The translations under genes were made by a program, and so were the position numbers. The notes beneath the pieces were generated by a model that saw only the letters and a program-made list of their open reading frames with translations, searched no databases and had not been told where the DNA came from. This document shows, piece after piece, positions 43,076 to 52,512 of a stretch of 57,727 nucleotides of DNA. Numbering within the stretch: the stretch's first letter is position 1; each line of letters starts with the position of its first letter. This stretch comes from an uncultured Eudoraea sp. (GTDB lineage Bacteria > Bacteroidota > Bacteroidia > Flavobacteriales > Flavobacteriaceae), in contig CAMYJF010000035.1 in assembly GCA_947258555.1 (NCBI GenBank), forward strand, positions 1 through 57,727, written 5' to 3'.

Positions 43076-44428
43076 ATGAAAAAGGAAGAGAAAATTATCA
43101 TTGTAGGGGCAGGCTTATGTGGCACACTGTTAGCCGTACGCCTGGCGCAACGAGGATTTAAGGTCGCTTTGTACGAGAAGCGATGGGATATGCGTAAGAA
43201 ACAAATAGATGCCGGACGCTCAATCAACTTAGCACTATCAAATCGGGGATTGATGGCACTGGAAAGTGCCGGATTAAAGGAAAAGGTTATGGATAATTGT
43301 ATCCCTATGAGGGGTCGCATGATCCATCCCTTGGGTAAAAAGCCATTTTTATCACCCTATAGCGGTCGTCCTGAGGATTACATTAATTCCGTTTCTCGTC
43401 CGGGCTTGAATATGACTCTGTTGGATGCCGCCGAAGGGTATGAGAACATCGAAATGAAATTTGATGCAGATGTGGTAGATATAGATCTGAAGTCAGCCAG
43501 CATCCAATACCAGGATGCGCAAGGTACTATGCATACAGATGAAGGACAACTCATTATCGGTACAGATGGTGCCGGGTCTGTCGTGAGAAGAAGCATGATG
43601 AAATACACTTCTGAATTGCTCTTTAATTATTCGCAGGATTTTCTAAGGCATGGTTATAAAGAACTGAGTATTCTGCCTACTTCTGAAGGGGGTTGGCAGC
43701 TAGAGAAAGAAGTGTTGCACATTTGGCCACGCGGCGATTTTATGGTGATCGCATTGCCCAACCTGGATGGCAGTTTTACACTGACCATGTTCCATCCGTA
43801 TGACACTGAGATAGGGTTTAACAAGCTGGATACCAAGGAAAAGATCGCTGAATTCTTTGAAACGTATTATCCCACTTTACTGCCTTATATTCCACATTTA
43901 CAAGAAGAATATGCCGAAAACCCTGTTGGGAACTTAGGTACTATCAAGTGTTATCCCTGGCAGGCTTTCGGGAAAGGACTACTTATGGGAGATGCAGCTC
44001 ATGCCATTGTGCCATTTTACGGACAGGGCATGAATTCCTCTTTGGAAGATGTCCGGGTATTTGACGAAATTTTGGAACAACAAGGTACTAATTGGGATAA
44101 AGTATTTACACTTTTCCAAGATGCACGAAAAAAGAATACGGATGCGATCGCCGATCTGGCCATTGACAATTTTTACGAAATGCGTGATTATGTCGATGAT
44201 ATGGCATTTATTAGGAAGAGAAAACTAGAAATGCAACTCGAACAGGAGTTCCCGGACTATTATTCCAAATACTCCCTGGTTACATTCCGGCCTGAACTCT
44301 CTTATGATCAGGCGATGAGGCGAGGCAGACTCCAGGATAAGCTACTGTTATCCCTATGTAAAAACGAAAACATTGAAGAGTTACCCCTGCAGGAAGTCTA
44401 CAACCAAGTAAGAAAAATTGAAATTTAA
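43076..44428 (+). CDS. kmo: Kynurenine 3-monooxygenase
   Basis: A 450-residue FAD-dependent aromatic hydroxylase that makes 3-hydroxykynurenine from kynurenine with NADPH and oxygen. The FAD motif is IIVGAGLCGTLLAVRLAQRG, the second FAD contact is GRSINLALSNRGLMALE, and the DG motif is IGTDGAGSVVRR. GLLMGDAAHAIVPFYGQGMN is the GD motif of this family. The long C-terminal helix of KMO is present (about residues 375-450). The presence of this gene rather than an anthranilate route shows that the pathway runs through 3-hydroxyanthranilate. Confidence 0.96.
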   Translation: MKKEEKIIIVGAGLCGTLLAVRLAQRGFKVALYEKRWDMRKKQIDAGRSINLALSNRGLMALESAGLKEKVMDNCIPMRGRMIHPLGKKPFLSPYSGRPEDYINSVSRPGLNMTLLDAAEGYENIEMKFDADVVDIDLKSASIQYQDAQGTMHTDEGQLIIGTDGAGSVVRRSMMKYTSELLFNYSQDFLRHGYKELSILPTSEGGWQLEKEVLHIWPRGDFMVIALPNLDGSFTLTMFHPYDTEIGFNKLDTKEKIAEFFETYYPTLLPYIPHLQEEYAENPVGNLGTIKCYPWQAFGKGLLMGDAAHAIVPFYGQGMNSSLEDVRVFDEILEQQGTNWDKVFTLFQDARKKNTDAIADLAIDNFYEMRDYVDDMAFIRKRKLEMQLEQEFPDYYSKYSLVTFRPELSYDQAMRRGRLQDKLLLSLCKNENIEELPLQEVYNQVRKIEI

Positions 44429-44495
44429 TAAGCGGAGCATTTTTAGCCTTTAGAAAAGCAAATACCGAATAGTGAAAAATCATATACAAATGTAA

Positions 44496-45587
44496 ATGGG
44501 ATTGAATTTTAAAACATATATGCCGACAAGTACTTCGTATAAAGGAGGAAAATCTAAAGATGAAGTCAGTGTAACGGGCAAGAAGATATATAAGATGTCT
44601 TCAAATGAAAATCCGCTTGGGGCTTCGCCTAAGGCCATGGCAGCTCTTAAAAAATATCTCCCGTCCATTTCAGAATACCCGCCACCGCTGGATCATCGAT
44701 TCAGAGCAAAATTATCGGAATACTACCAGGGCGTATTAAGTCCGGATCAATTTGTCACAACAAATAGTGGTGTAGCCAATATTAATTTGATCATACGGGG
44801 CTTTCTGGATGCCAATAGTGAGTGCCTCTACTGCAGTCCTTACTTTAGTGCCTATAAGGGTTTTCCAAAAAAAGTGGGTGCGAAAGCCACTAATGTTCCC
44901 CTTCTTGGAAAAAATTTTGATCTGGATATTCGTGGGATCGAAAACGCGATCACTGAGAAAACGAGCTTGCTTTTCATTACCAGTCCGAATAACCCAACGG
45001 GCTCCTATATCCCAAAATCACAGGTAGATGAGTTGCTTAGTATTTTACCAGATCATGTTTTGCTGGTTTTCGATGAGGTCTATTATCAATATGCAGATGC
45101 CAAAGATTATGTAAGAGCCCTCCCATATGTTCTTGAGCACGAAAATGTGATCGCGATAAATAGTTTCTCAAAAGCCTATGGACTGGCAGGTATGCGAATT
45201 GGATATTCCTATGCCTCAGAAGAGGTAGCGACATATTTGCAAAAGTTGAGGATACCCTTTATGCTCAATACGCTGAGTATGGAAGCAGCTATTGGGGCTA
45301 TGCAGGACGACGAATTTATTGAGCGTACCGTTGCCTTGATTCATAAAGAGAAAAAGTATCTATACCAGGAGTTGGACGCATTTGGTATGGAGTATTGGAA
45401 GACACAGGCCAATTTTATTATGGTCCGACCACAATTGACACCGGAGCAATTTGAAGCCAGGATGATCGAAGAAGGGATCATGGTAAGACCCTTAGCCGGA
45501 TTTGGCGCACCAGATTGTGTTAGAGTTACAATAGGAGCTCACGAGGCGAATGAAGCATTTATTAATGCCCTTAAGAAGATCAGTTAA
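44496..45587 (+). CDS. HisC-like class I/II aminotransferase
   Basis: A 363-residue PLP aminotransferase of the histidinol-phosphate type. SSNENPLGASPKAM and FITSPNNPTGSYIPKSQ are typical, and the PLP lysine is K226 in INSFSKAYGLAGMRIGYSYA. The C-terminal FGAPDCVRVTIGAHEANEAF holds the substrate-carboxylate arginine. No other histidine gene is near. It lies inside the tryptophan run, 67 bp after kmo and 4 bp before the hydratase. A role in the pathway, such as kynurenine or amino-group transfer, is possible, but histidinol phosphate cannot be excluded. Confidence 0.87.
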   Translation: MGLNFKTYMPTSTSYKGGKSKDEVSVTGKKIYKMSSNENPLGASPKAMAALKKYLPSISEYPPPLDHRFRAKLSEYYQGVLSPDQFVTTNSGVANINLIIRGFLDANSECLYCSPYFSAYKGFPKKVGAKATNVPLLGKNFDLDIRGIENAITEKTSLLFITSPNNPTGSYIPKSQVDELLSILPDHVLLVFDEVYYQYADAKDYVRALPYVLEHENVIAINSFSKAYGLAGMRIGYSYASEEVATYLQKLRIPFMLNTLSMEAAIGAMQDDEFIERTVALIHKEKKYLYQELDAFGMEYWKTQANFIMVRPQLTPEQFEARMIEEGIMVRPLAGFGAPDCVRVTIGAHEANEAFINALKKIS

Positions 45588-45591
45588 GTAA

Positions 45592-46380
45592 ATGGTTTCA
45601 AAAGATAAATTAGCAGCGGCAGCCTTGCGATTGCACGAGGCAGATTTAAAGAAAGAAGTATGTGATCCTGTGCGTGATATCATTGGCACAACGGATCTCG
45701 ATGCTGCCTATGCCGTCCAACAAATTAATACAGCCAGGAGAATTGCATTAGGAGCAAAGGTTGTCGGGCATAAAATTGGTCTTACTGCACCGGTCGTTCA
45801 AGAACAATTAGGTGTAGACCAACCTGATTTTGGACTGTTGTGGGACGATAAAGAAGTTAAGGATGGGGGCGTGATCTCTGTTTCCGAACTGATGCAACCC
45901 AAAGTCGAGGCAGAGATTGCCTTTGTACTCGGCAAGGACCTGGACAAGGATCAGATAAGCCAGGAGGAAGTTGTCAATGCCATTGATCATGCAATGGCCT
46001 CTATCGAAATCGTGGGGAGTAGGATTAGAAATTGGGATATTAAGATCACAGATACCATTGCCGATAATGCTTCTGCCAGCCACTGGGTGGTGGGTGGTCA
46101 GCAAGTCGATACAAAAGAGCTGGATCTTCTCAATTGTAAAATGAATATGACAAAGAATGGCGAACTTGTATCAGTAGGGGAGGGTAGAAATTGCCTGGGA
46201 TCTCCTTTGTATTCCCTGGAATGGCTTGCCAGAAAAATGCTAGCTATGGGTGAACCTCTGAAATCGGGGGATCTCATCCTAACAGGTGCACTGGGCCCTA
46301 TGGTGCCCATTCATGCCGGAGATCTTATTGAGGCGAAGATCGATGGTCTGGGGATTGTAAGTGTCTCTTTTAAGGAGTAA
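45592..46380 (+). CDS. 2-Oxopent-4-enoate hydratase-type enzyme
   Basis: A 262-residue member of the same family as the enzyme at 37991. VVGHKIGLTAPVVQEQLGVD, LMQPKVEAEIAFVLGKDL and GSRIRNWDIKITDTIADNAS follow the DmpE/XylJ/NbaH hydratase pattern, as does the C-terminal LILTGALGPMVPIHAGDLI. It would hydrate 2-oxopent-4-enoate to 4-hydroxy-2-oxovalerate, the substrate of the aldolase at 47766. It starts 4 bp after the aminotransferase stop. Family members with the two functions are similar, so the exact split between this gene and 37991 rests on pattern only. Confidence 0.83.
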   Translation: MVSKDKLAAAALRLHEADLKKEVCDPVRDIIGTTDLDAAYAVQQINTARRIALGAKVVGHKIGLTAPVVQEQLGVDQPDFGLLWDDKEVKDGGVISVSELMQPKVEAEIAFVLGKDLDKDQISQEEVVNAIDHAMASIEIVGSRIRNWDIKITDTIADNASASHWVVGGQQVDTKELDLLNCKMNMTKNGELVSVGEGRNCLGSPLYSLEWLARKMLAMGEPLKSGDLILTGALGPMVPIHAGDLIEAKIDGLGIVSVSFKE

Positions 46381-46411
46381 TAAAATAAACTGCATTTAAG
46401 CAATACAAATT

Positions 46412-46831
46412 ATGGAAGGAAAAATTGTTGAAGACAAAGCAAAACCTTTAGGGGGTTACCCACATCTGAAGCGTGTTGGCGACTTTATTTTTGTTTCGGG
46501 AACAAGTAGTCGCAGAAAAGACAACAGTCATGCCGGCGCCACCCTGGATTCAGATGGCAATTGGCAATTAGATATAAAAGAGCAGACTAAGGCCGTGATA
46601 GAGAATATTGGAGAAATACTCCAAAGTGCAGGGGCAGATCTATCCCATGTGATTGATATGACCAGTTTTTTGGTAGATATGAAGGATTTTCCAGGGTATA
46701 ACGAAGTATACGGTTCCTATTTTAATGGGGAAACCGGGCCTGCGCGTACCACTGTTGGCGCACATCAATTACCACATCCTCATCTCTTAATAGAAATGAA
46801 GGCTATTGCCTATTTACCGCTCAAAAAGTAA
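46412..46831 (+). CDS. 2-Aminomuconate deaminase (RidA fold)
   Basis: A 139-residue YjgF/RidA-fold protein. The start VEDKAKPLGGYPHLKRVGDF and the central VSGTSSRRKDNSHAG are characteristic of 2-aminomuconate deaminases (NbaF/AmnD) rather than general RidA proteins. The active-site arginine is in NGETGPARTTVGAHQL. It would release ammonia from 2-aminomuconate to give 4-oxalocrotonate. It lies directly before the acetaldehyde dehydrogenase gene with a 3-bp gap. Confidence 0.88.
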   Translation: MEGKIVEDKAKPLGGYPHLKRVGDFIFVSGTSSRRKDNSHAGATLDSDGNWQLDIKEQTKAVIENIGEILQSAGADLSHVIDMTSFLVDMKDFPGYNEVYGSYFNGETGPARTTVGAHQLPHPHLLIEMKAIAYLPLKK

Positions 46832-46834
46832 GTG

Positions 46835-47730
46835 ATGGAAAAAGTTAAGGTAGCGATCCTGGGTTCTGGAAATATCGGTACAGATCTTATGATAAAGATC
46901 ATTCGAAATTCCCAGCAACTTGAAATGTCGGTCATGGTTGGCATCGATCCGGATTCTGATGGGTTGGCACGTGCAAAGAGAATGGGCTGTGCTACGACTC
47001 ATAAAGGCCTTGGAGGACTGGTAGAAATGCCTGAATGGGAAATCACCATAACTGGGAGATCGTAGAAAAATACCCGGATAAAAGGATCATCGATCTGACC
47101 CCGGCCGCTATTGGACCATTTTTAGTTCCTCCTGTAAATTTTGATGCGAGCCACAATGTAAGGAATGTCAATATGGTCACCTGTGGCGGGCAGGCAACGA
47201 TACCCATGGTCGCAGCTGTCAACAGGATTGCAAACGTTCATTACGGAGAGATCGTCGCCTCTATTTCCAGCAAATCAGCAGGTCCCGGCACACGGGCAAA
47301 TATTGATGAGTTTACTGAAACTACGGCACATGCCATAGAAAAAGTAGGAGGTGCGGCGAAAGGGAAAGCCATAATCATCCTTAATCCGGCTGAACCGCCG
47401 GTTGTGATGCGGGATACTATTTTTACGCTGAGTGAACAAGGCGATAGGGAGGCTATTAGGGATAGCATTCATCAAATGGTAGCGGAAGTGCAAAAATATG
47501 TACCCGAATATTCGCTACATCAGGAAGTACAATTTGACGATATCCCGGAAGACAAGCCTGTTTTTATTGAAGACCTGGGATACAGACATGGATTAAAAAC
47601 AACCGTACTACTACAGGTAGTTGGGGCGGGCCATTATTTACCCGAATATGCCGGGAATTTAGATATTATGACCAGTGCTGCCATGGCAACAGGCGATAAA
47701 CTGGCTACTCTAGATGTGGCTGCTTTGTAG
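46835..47730 (+). pseudogene. mhpF: Acylating acetaldehyde dehydrogenase, internal deletion with frameshift
   Basis: The family (MhpF/DmpF/NbaJ) oxidises acetaldehyde to acetyl-CoA, usually in a complex with the aldolase next to it. The N-terminal [20 protein letters not shown] and [17 protein letters not shown] are intact, and so is the region from [19 protein letters not shown] on, with the catalytic Cys in [16 protein letters not shown]. Between them, near 47035-47075, the frame shifts. The conserved VFDATSA segment of the NAD fold is absent. The span is 896 nt. Adding 43 nt gives 939 nt, 312 residues, the usual family length. An in-frame stop (47063-47065) would end the product at 77 residues. 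Confidence 0.88.
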
Positions 47731-47765
47731 GTCAAGTTGCTACATCGCAAATAATAGAACTGAAT

Positions 47766-48773
47766 ATGAAGCATAAACTATATATACAAGATGTAACCCT
47801 GAGAGATGGCATGCATCCTATGCAGCATCAATATTCGAAATCGCAAATAAAGGACATTGCCATTGCCTTGGATAAAGCCAGGGTCGATGCCATTGAAATT
47901 TCGCATGGAGACGGCCTGACAGGTGGGAGTTTTACTTATGGATTTGGCGCTCATACCGATTGGGATTGGCTGGAGGGCATTGCAGAACATCTGACCCATG
48001 CACGATTAACAACCTTACTCATTCCGGGTATTGGCACCATAGAAGACTTGAAAAGAGCCCGGGATCTGGGGGTCGAGTCGGTGCGGATCGCCACACATTC
48101 CACAGAGGCAGATATTTCTGCACAGCACATTGAAGCGGCGCGAAAAATGGGGATGGATGTAGCTGGATTTCTGATGATGGCCCATATGAATGAACCCAAA
48201 AAGTTGGCTGAGCAAGCCAAATTGATGGAAGAATACGGGGCTCTCTGTGTCTATGTGACGGATTCAGCAGGTGCTTTGTTGATGAATGAAGTACGGGATC
48301 GGATCAAGGCGTTTAAAGAGGTATTGAAGCCTGAAACTGAAATAGGGATCCATTGCCATCACAATTTATCCTTAGGCGTAGCCAATACCATTGTTGCCAT
48401 GGAAGAAGGAGCAAACCGACTAGATGCCTCCCTGGCAGGTATGGGGGCAGGCGCAGGAAATTGTCCGCTCGAAGTACTGATCGCATATTTAAATAGAATC
48501 GGTGCGGAACATAATTCGGATCTCTTCCAGTTAATGGACCTGGCAGATGATGTCATACGCCCATTACAAACACGACCGGTGCAGGTAGACAGGGAAACCC
48601 TTTCCCTGGGCTATGCCGGAGTGTATTCCAGCTTCTTATTGCACGCCGAAAGAGCGGCAAAGAAATATGGATTAGACACAAGAACACTTCTTAATGAATT
48701 AGGAAAGCGAAAAATGGTCGGAGGTCAGGAGGATATGATCATCGATGTGGCCTTAGACCTTGTAAACAAATAG
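47766..48773 (+). CDS. mhpE: 4-Hydroxy-2-oxovalerate aldolase
   Basis: A 335-residue HMGL-type TIM-barrel aldolase that splits 4-hydroxy-2-oxovalerate to pyruvate and acetaldehyde. The N-terminal metal-binding motif is [16 protein letters not shown], the substrate region is [19 protein letters not shown], and [15 protein letters not shown] holds the two metal-ligand histidines. The C-terminal communication domain that contacts the dehydrogenase partner is present. In known systems aldolase and dehydrogenase channel acetaldehyde, so the broken dehydrogenase upstream would leave this step exposed. The next gene starts 3 bp after its stop. Confidence 0.95.
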   Translation: MKHKLYIQDVTLRDGMHPMQHQYSKSQIKDIAIALDKARVDAIEISHGDGLTGGSFTYGFGAHTDWDWLEGIAEHLTHARLTTLLIPGIGTIEDLKRARDLGVESVRIATHSTEADISAQHIEAARKMGMDVAGFLMMAHMNEPKKLAEQAKLMEEYGALCVYVTDSAGALLMNEVRDRIKAFKEVLKPETEIGIHCHHNLSLGVANTIVAMEEGANRLDASLAGMGAGAGNCPLEVLIAYLNRIGAEHNSDLFQLMDLADDVIRPLQTRPVQVDRETLSLGYAGVYSSFLLHAERAAKKYGLDTRTLLNELGKRKMVGGQEDMIIDVALDLVNK

Positions 48774-48776
48774 AAC

Positions 48777-50213
48777 ATGATCAAGATCAGCAATTATATC
48801 AACGGAAAATTGATTGGACCCAAAAAAGGGAAGTACCTGGAATCGTACAATCCGGCCAAAGGACAGGTCTATGCCAAAGTGCCGGATTCAGATGCCGTTG
48901 ATGTCGATCGCGCCTATAAAGCTGCTGCCAGAGCGTTCCCATCATGGTCTAAGACTTCAGCTAATGAACGGGCTCAGATCCTGACTAATATAGCAGATCA
49001 CATTCTTGCCGACCTGGAAAAGCTTGCCAAGGCGGAATCTATTGATAATGGAAAACCGGTAGCCCTTGCCAAAAAGGTTGACATTCCCAGGTCAGCTGCA
49101 AATTTCAGGTTCTTTGCCCAGGCCATTACGCAATTTGCAAGCCAGGCCCACGAGATGACAGATGGCATTAATTACACCTTGAGACAACCCTTGGGAGTAG
49201 TGGGGACTATTTCGCCCTGGAACCTTCCCCTGTATCTCTTCACCTGGAAAATTGCCCCGGCACTGGCAGCCGGGAATTGTGTGGTTGCCAAGCCTTCTGA
49301 AGTTACCCCAATGACTGCATTCTTGCTTTCCAGGATCTGCATTAAGGCAGGTTTGCCCAAAGGAGTTTTGAACATTGTGCATGGAGACGGGCTAAAAGTA
49401 GGAGCACAGATGACAAAACATCCGGGAATAAAGGCTATATCCTTTACCGGGAGTACAAGGGTAGGGAAGGAAATTGCAAAAGTGGCGGCTCCCATGTTTA
49501 AGAAAATTTCCCTGGAAATGGGGGGGAAGAATCCCAACATCATTTTTGCAGACTGCAACTATGATAAAATGTTGAACACGACAGTACGTTCATCTTTTTC
49601 CAATCAAGGGCAGATCTGTCTATGTGGTTCACGTCTACTTATTGAACGCTCTATTTACGATAAATTCAAAAGGGATTTTGTCAAGCGTGTAAAATCTCTA
49701 AAAGTGGGTCCGCCTGAGAGGCGTAATACAGATATTGGAGCCGTGGTTTCCCAAGCGCACTATGAAAAAGTTTTGTCTTATATCAAGCTGGCCAAAAAAG
49801 AAGGAGGAAGGATCCGCGCAGGTGGAAAGGCTGTATTTCCCAGGGGATATAAAGGTGGATGGTATATTGAGCCCACAATTATTGAAGGCCTGGATCCATA
49901 TTGCCGTACGAACCAGGAAGAGATCTTCGGACCTGTTGTCACCCTAATACCCTTTGATACAGAGGAAGAGGCATTGGAATATGCCAATGCAACAGACTAC
50001 GGGCTGTCTTGTTCTGTATGGACGGAAAATATCAGTCGGGCAAATCGCATTGCCAAGCACATTGATGCCGGGATCGTCTGGATCAATACCTGGATGCTTC
50101 GCGATCTGCGAACACCTTTTGGTGGAGTAAAAAATTCCGGTGTTGGCAGAGAAGGAGGTTTTGAAGCCCTTCGATTTTTCACCGAGGCCAAGAATGTGTG
50201 TATTCAGTTCTAA
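48777..50213 (+). CDS. 2-Aminomuconate 6-semialdehyde dehydrogenase-type aldehyde dehydrogenase
   Basis: A 478-residue NAD-dependent aldehyde dehydrogenase. The oxyanion Asn149 is in ISPWNLPLYLF, the general base Glu247 in SLEMGGKNPNII, and the nucleophile Cys281 in NQGQICLCGSR. The C-terminal INTWMLRDLRTPFGGVKNSG is characteristic of the hydroxymuconic/aminomuconic semialdehyde branch. In this cluster it would make 2-aminomuconate from the ACMSD product. It is the last gene of the tryptophan run. A decayed copy of its 3' end lies at 52513-52660. Confidence 0.9.
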   Translation: MIKISNYINGKLIGPKKGKYLESYNPAKGQVYAKVPDSDAVDVDRAYKAAARAFPSWSKTSANERAQILTNIADHILADLEKLAKAESIDNGKPVALAKKVDIPRSAANFRFFAQAITQFASQAHEMTDGINYTLRQPLGVVGTISPWNLPLYLFTWKIAPALAAGNCVVAKPSEVTPMTAFLLSRICIKAGLPKGVLNIVHGDGLKVGAQMTKHPGIKAISFTGSTRVGKEIAKVAAPMFKKISLEMGGKNPNIIFADCNYDKMLNTTVRSSFSNQGQICLCGSRLLIERSIYDKFKRDFVKRVKSLKVGPPERRNTDIGAVVSQAHYEKVLSYIKLAKKEGGRIRAGGKAVFPRGYKGGWYIEPTIIEGLDPYCRTNQEEIFGPVVTLIPFDTEEEALEYANATDYGLSCSVWTENISRANRIAKHIDAGIVWINTWMLRDLRTPFGGVKNSGVGREGGFEALRFFTEAKNVCIQF

Positions 50214-50504
50214 ATAAATCCCGCAGGTTTTTCAACAATTATCTTTATCCATAAGGTATAATCCTTGTCAAAATATTTGTCTTCACTTGGTTTATTTCTC
50301 AACCTTGACACCAGGCTATGGAACAATTAAATAGTGTCATTTTGAAAGTTAATATTTCAATATTATGAAGGAAAATACTGTCAATAATAATAAGAAACCA
50401 CAAATGTTGAATGTTTCACACTTCCTACGCGAGCTTTTGCAACAAAATTAATTTTAATGGTTACTCCTTATATAACTTAGACTTGAAAATCTTAATCACG
50501 TTGG
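50214..50504 (+). other. Intergenic region with one weak 28-codon frame
   Basis: This 291-bp AT-rich gap has no clear gene. One short frame, ATG at 50365 to TAA at 50451, encodes 28 residues ending in NVSHFLRELLQQN, an amphipathic helix-like tail. Nothing beyond this supports it as a gene. No strong terminator hairpin was found. Confidence 0.3.
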
Positions 50505-50915
50505 ATGATGTATTCGGAAATCTATTTAGTTGATGATATGTTATTAATAAATGTACAGCACCAAGTCCTTTTGCGGCAGATAGGCCTTGAGGATGGGGTT
50601 AGATCTTTTACCAACCCGGAAGAGGCGTTGGATGAACTACGTTTCAAGGTAGAGAAGCAAGAACCCATATTGGTGCTTTTGGACATAAATATGCCTGAGA
50701 TGACCGGATTAGAGTTTTTAGAATTTATGATTCTCGAGAATTTCCCTCAAACTATCGATGTAGTTATTGTGTCTTCTTCCAATTTCGAGGAAGATAGGAT
50801 TTTGGCAGAGCAATATCCGCAATACGTGCGGGACTATGTTACCAAGCCATTGACGATTCAAAGTTTAAAGGAAGTTACAACCGGGTCAAACAAGTCTGAT
50901 GCAGATTGCGCCTAA
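50505..50915 (+). CDS. Single-domain response regulator
   Basis: A 136-residue CheY-like receiver without an output domain. The acidic pair is in YLVDDMLLIN, the phosphorylated aspartate in LVLLDINMPEMTGLEFLEFM, and the switch Ser/Lys in VIVSSSNFEE and YVTKPLTIQSL. It would receive phosphate from a histidine kinase and act through protein contact. The kinase 144 bp downstream is the obvious partner. Confidence 0.9.
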   Translation: MMYSEIYLVDDMLLINVQHQVLLRQIGLEDGVRSFTNPEEALDELRFKVEKQEPILVLLDINMPEMTGLEFLEFMILENFPQTIDVVIVSSSNFEEDRILAEQYPQYVRDYVTKPLTIQSLKEVTTGSNKSDADCA

Positions 50916-51059
50916 AACTACTTTTTGAATTTCAACACCTCAATTTTTATGGGTTCTGACTACTAGAAGCTAATGGCCAATTTACTATTATTTCAAATTT
51001 TTAGTTCCACCGGGATCCGTTCGTTTCTTACGAATCAACTAACATAAACCTTAGCGCTA

Positions 51060-52295
51060 ATGATTCCACCAAAAGATCATGTTTATGAAAAGGAACGTCT
51101 GGCTTCACTGGATTCCTATAATGTAATGGACACACTTCCCGAGGAAGACTATGACAATCTAACGACAATAGCAGCGGAAATTTGTGGCGCACCGATTTCA
51201 GTGGTGAGTTTGCTCGATAACAAACGACAGTGGTTTAAATCGAAGTATGGTATAGATGCTTCGGAAACGCCAAAGGAACTTGCATTTTGCGCACATGCCA
51301 TTAACGATGAAGAAGACATTTTTATCATTCAGGATTCCAGGTTGGACGAGCGCTTTGTTCACAACCCGTTGGTAACCGGAGATCCACACGTTATATTTTA
51401 TGCCGGTGTACCCCTTTGCAGTGATGAAGGACTTCCCTTGGGCACTTTATGTGTTATTGACGACAAGCCAAGATTATTAAGTCAGAATCAGATTCGTTCT
51501 TTGAAAGCACTTGCGAACCAGGTTATGAAGCTTCTTCAATTAAGAAAGGCTAATGCCCAATTAAAAAAATCGATTGAAAATTTGGACGAAAAGAACGGTG
51601 AATTGGAGCAATTTGCTTTTATAGCAGCACATGACCTAAAATCCCCATTAAATAATATCTCGGGCTCTGCTGCGATACTTTTCGACTCCTATGGAAGTAA
51701 ATTGGATAATGATGGTAAGACCATGATATCGTTTATTCAAAGTGCCTCCGAAAAATTAAAAGAGCTCATCGATGGCCTTTTGGAATATAGTAGAAGCGAA
51801 GTCGTGCTAAAGGAAGAAAAATCCAAAATAGACCTACAGCTGCTCTGCAACGATATCCAGGGGCTTTTTTCCTTCGAAAATTCGCTATCCCTTGAATTAA
51901 AATCCGATCTAAAAAGTATCACACTTAACAGGACCGCTATAGACCAGATCCTGATCAATTTGGTCGGAAATGCCATAAAGTACAATGACAAAGACCATGT
52001 GAAGATCGAATTTGGTGTATCGGAAGTTTCAGATTCATATCAATTTTATGTAAAAGACAATGGACCAGGAATAATCGAGAAGCATCAGAACACAATATTC
52101 CAAATATTCAAAACGCAGAATCTATGCGATAAATATGGCAGAAAGGGAAATGGTATCGGGTTGGCCACGGTGAAGAAAATAGTGGGTAGAATGGGCGGTA
52201 CGATTAGAGTGGAGTCCGACCCCCCGAACGGAGCTTCGTTTATTTTTAATCTTAAGAAAGAGGTAGAACCCTTAATAGTCTTCACGAAGGTATAG
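51060..52295 (+). CDS. Cytoplasmic GAF-domain sensor histidine kinase
   Basis: A 411-residue soluble kinase. The GAF domain covers about residues 20-160 (ERLASLDSYNVMDTLPEEDY, then APISVVSLLDNKRQWFKSKY and FYAGVPLCSDEGLPLGTLCV). A short coiled-coil leads to the H-box EQFAFIAAHDLKSPLNNIS. The HATPase part has INLVGNAIKYNDKD, VKDNGPGIIE and GNGIGLATVKKIVGRMGG. No transmembrane helix is seen. It resembles bacteriophytochrome-like or GAF kinases of flavobacteria, and would pair with the receiver protein upstream. Confidence 0.93.
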   Translation: MIPPKDHVYEKERLASLDSYNVMDTLPEEDYDNLTTIAAEICGAPISVVSLLDNKRQWFKSKYGIDASETPKELAFCAHAINDEEDIFIIQDSRLDERFVHNPLVTGDPHVIFYAGVPLCSDEGLPLGTLCVIDDKPRLLSQNQIRSLKALANQVMKLLQLRKANAQLKKSIENLDEKNGELEQFAFIAAHDLKSPLNNISGSAAILFDSYGSKLDNDGKTMISFIQSASEKLKELIDGLLEYSRSEVVLKEEKSKIDLQLLCNDIQGLFSFENSLSLELKSDLKSITLNRTAIDQILINLVGNAIKYNDKDHVKIEFGVSEVSDSYQFYVKDNGPGIIEKHQNTIFQIFKTQNLCDKYGRKGNGIGLATVKKIVGRMGGTIRVESDPPNGASFIFNLKKEVEPLIVFTKV

Positions 52296-52512
52296 GGAGA
52301 AAGATACGATCACATGCCATGAAGAAACCCTTTGCTTGTGTAATGGCCCCGAATGACTTCATGTAATTATTTATCCTTTATTTGAACCATCATTTAACCC
52401 AGTTTGGAGGAGGAATTACCTTTGGTATTACCAACGTTCCTTTTTACTGCAAATGCACCTTCCAATCCTAACAGGGTTGACACCTTGAAATCAAAATTTC
52501 CATTAAAGTTAA

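Noticed and set aside
50365-50451. 28-codon frame as a real peptide gene
   Set aside because: It has a plausible amphipathic end but no promoter, neighbour overlap or recognisable likeness; kept only as a note in the intergenic entry.
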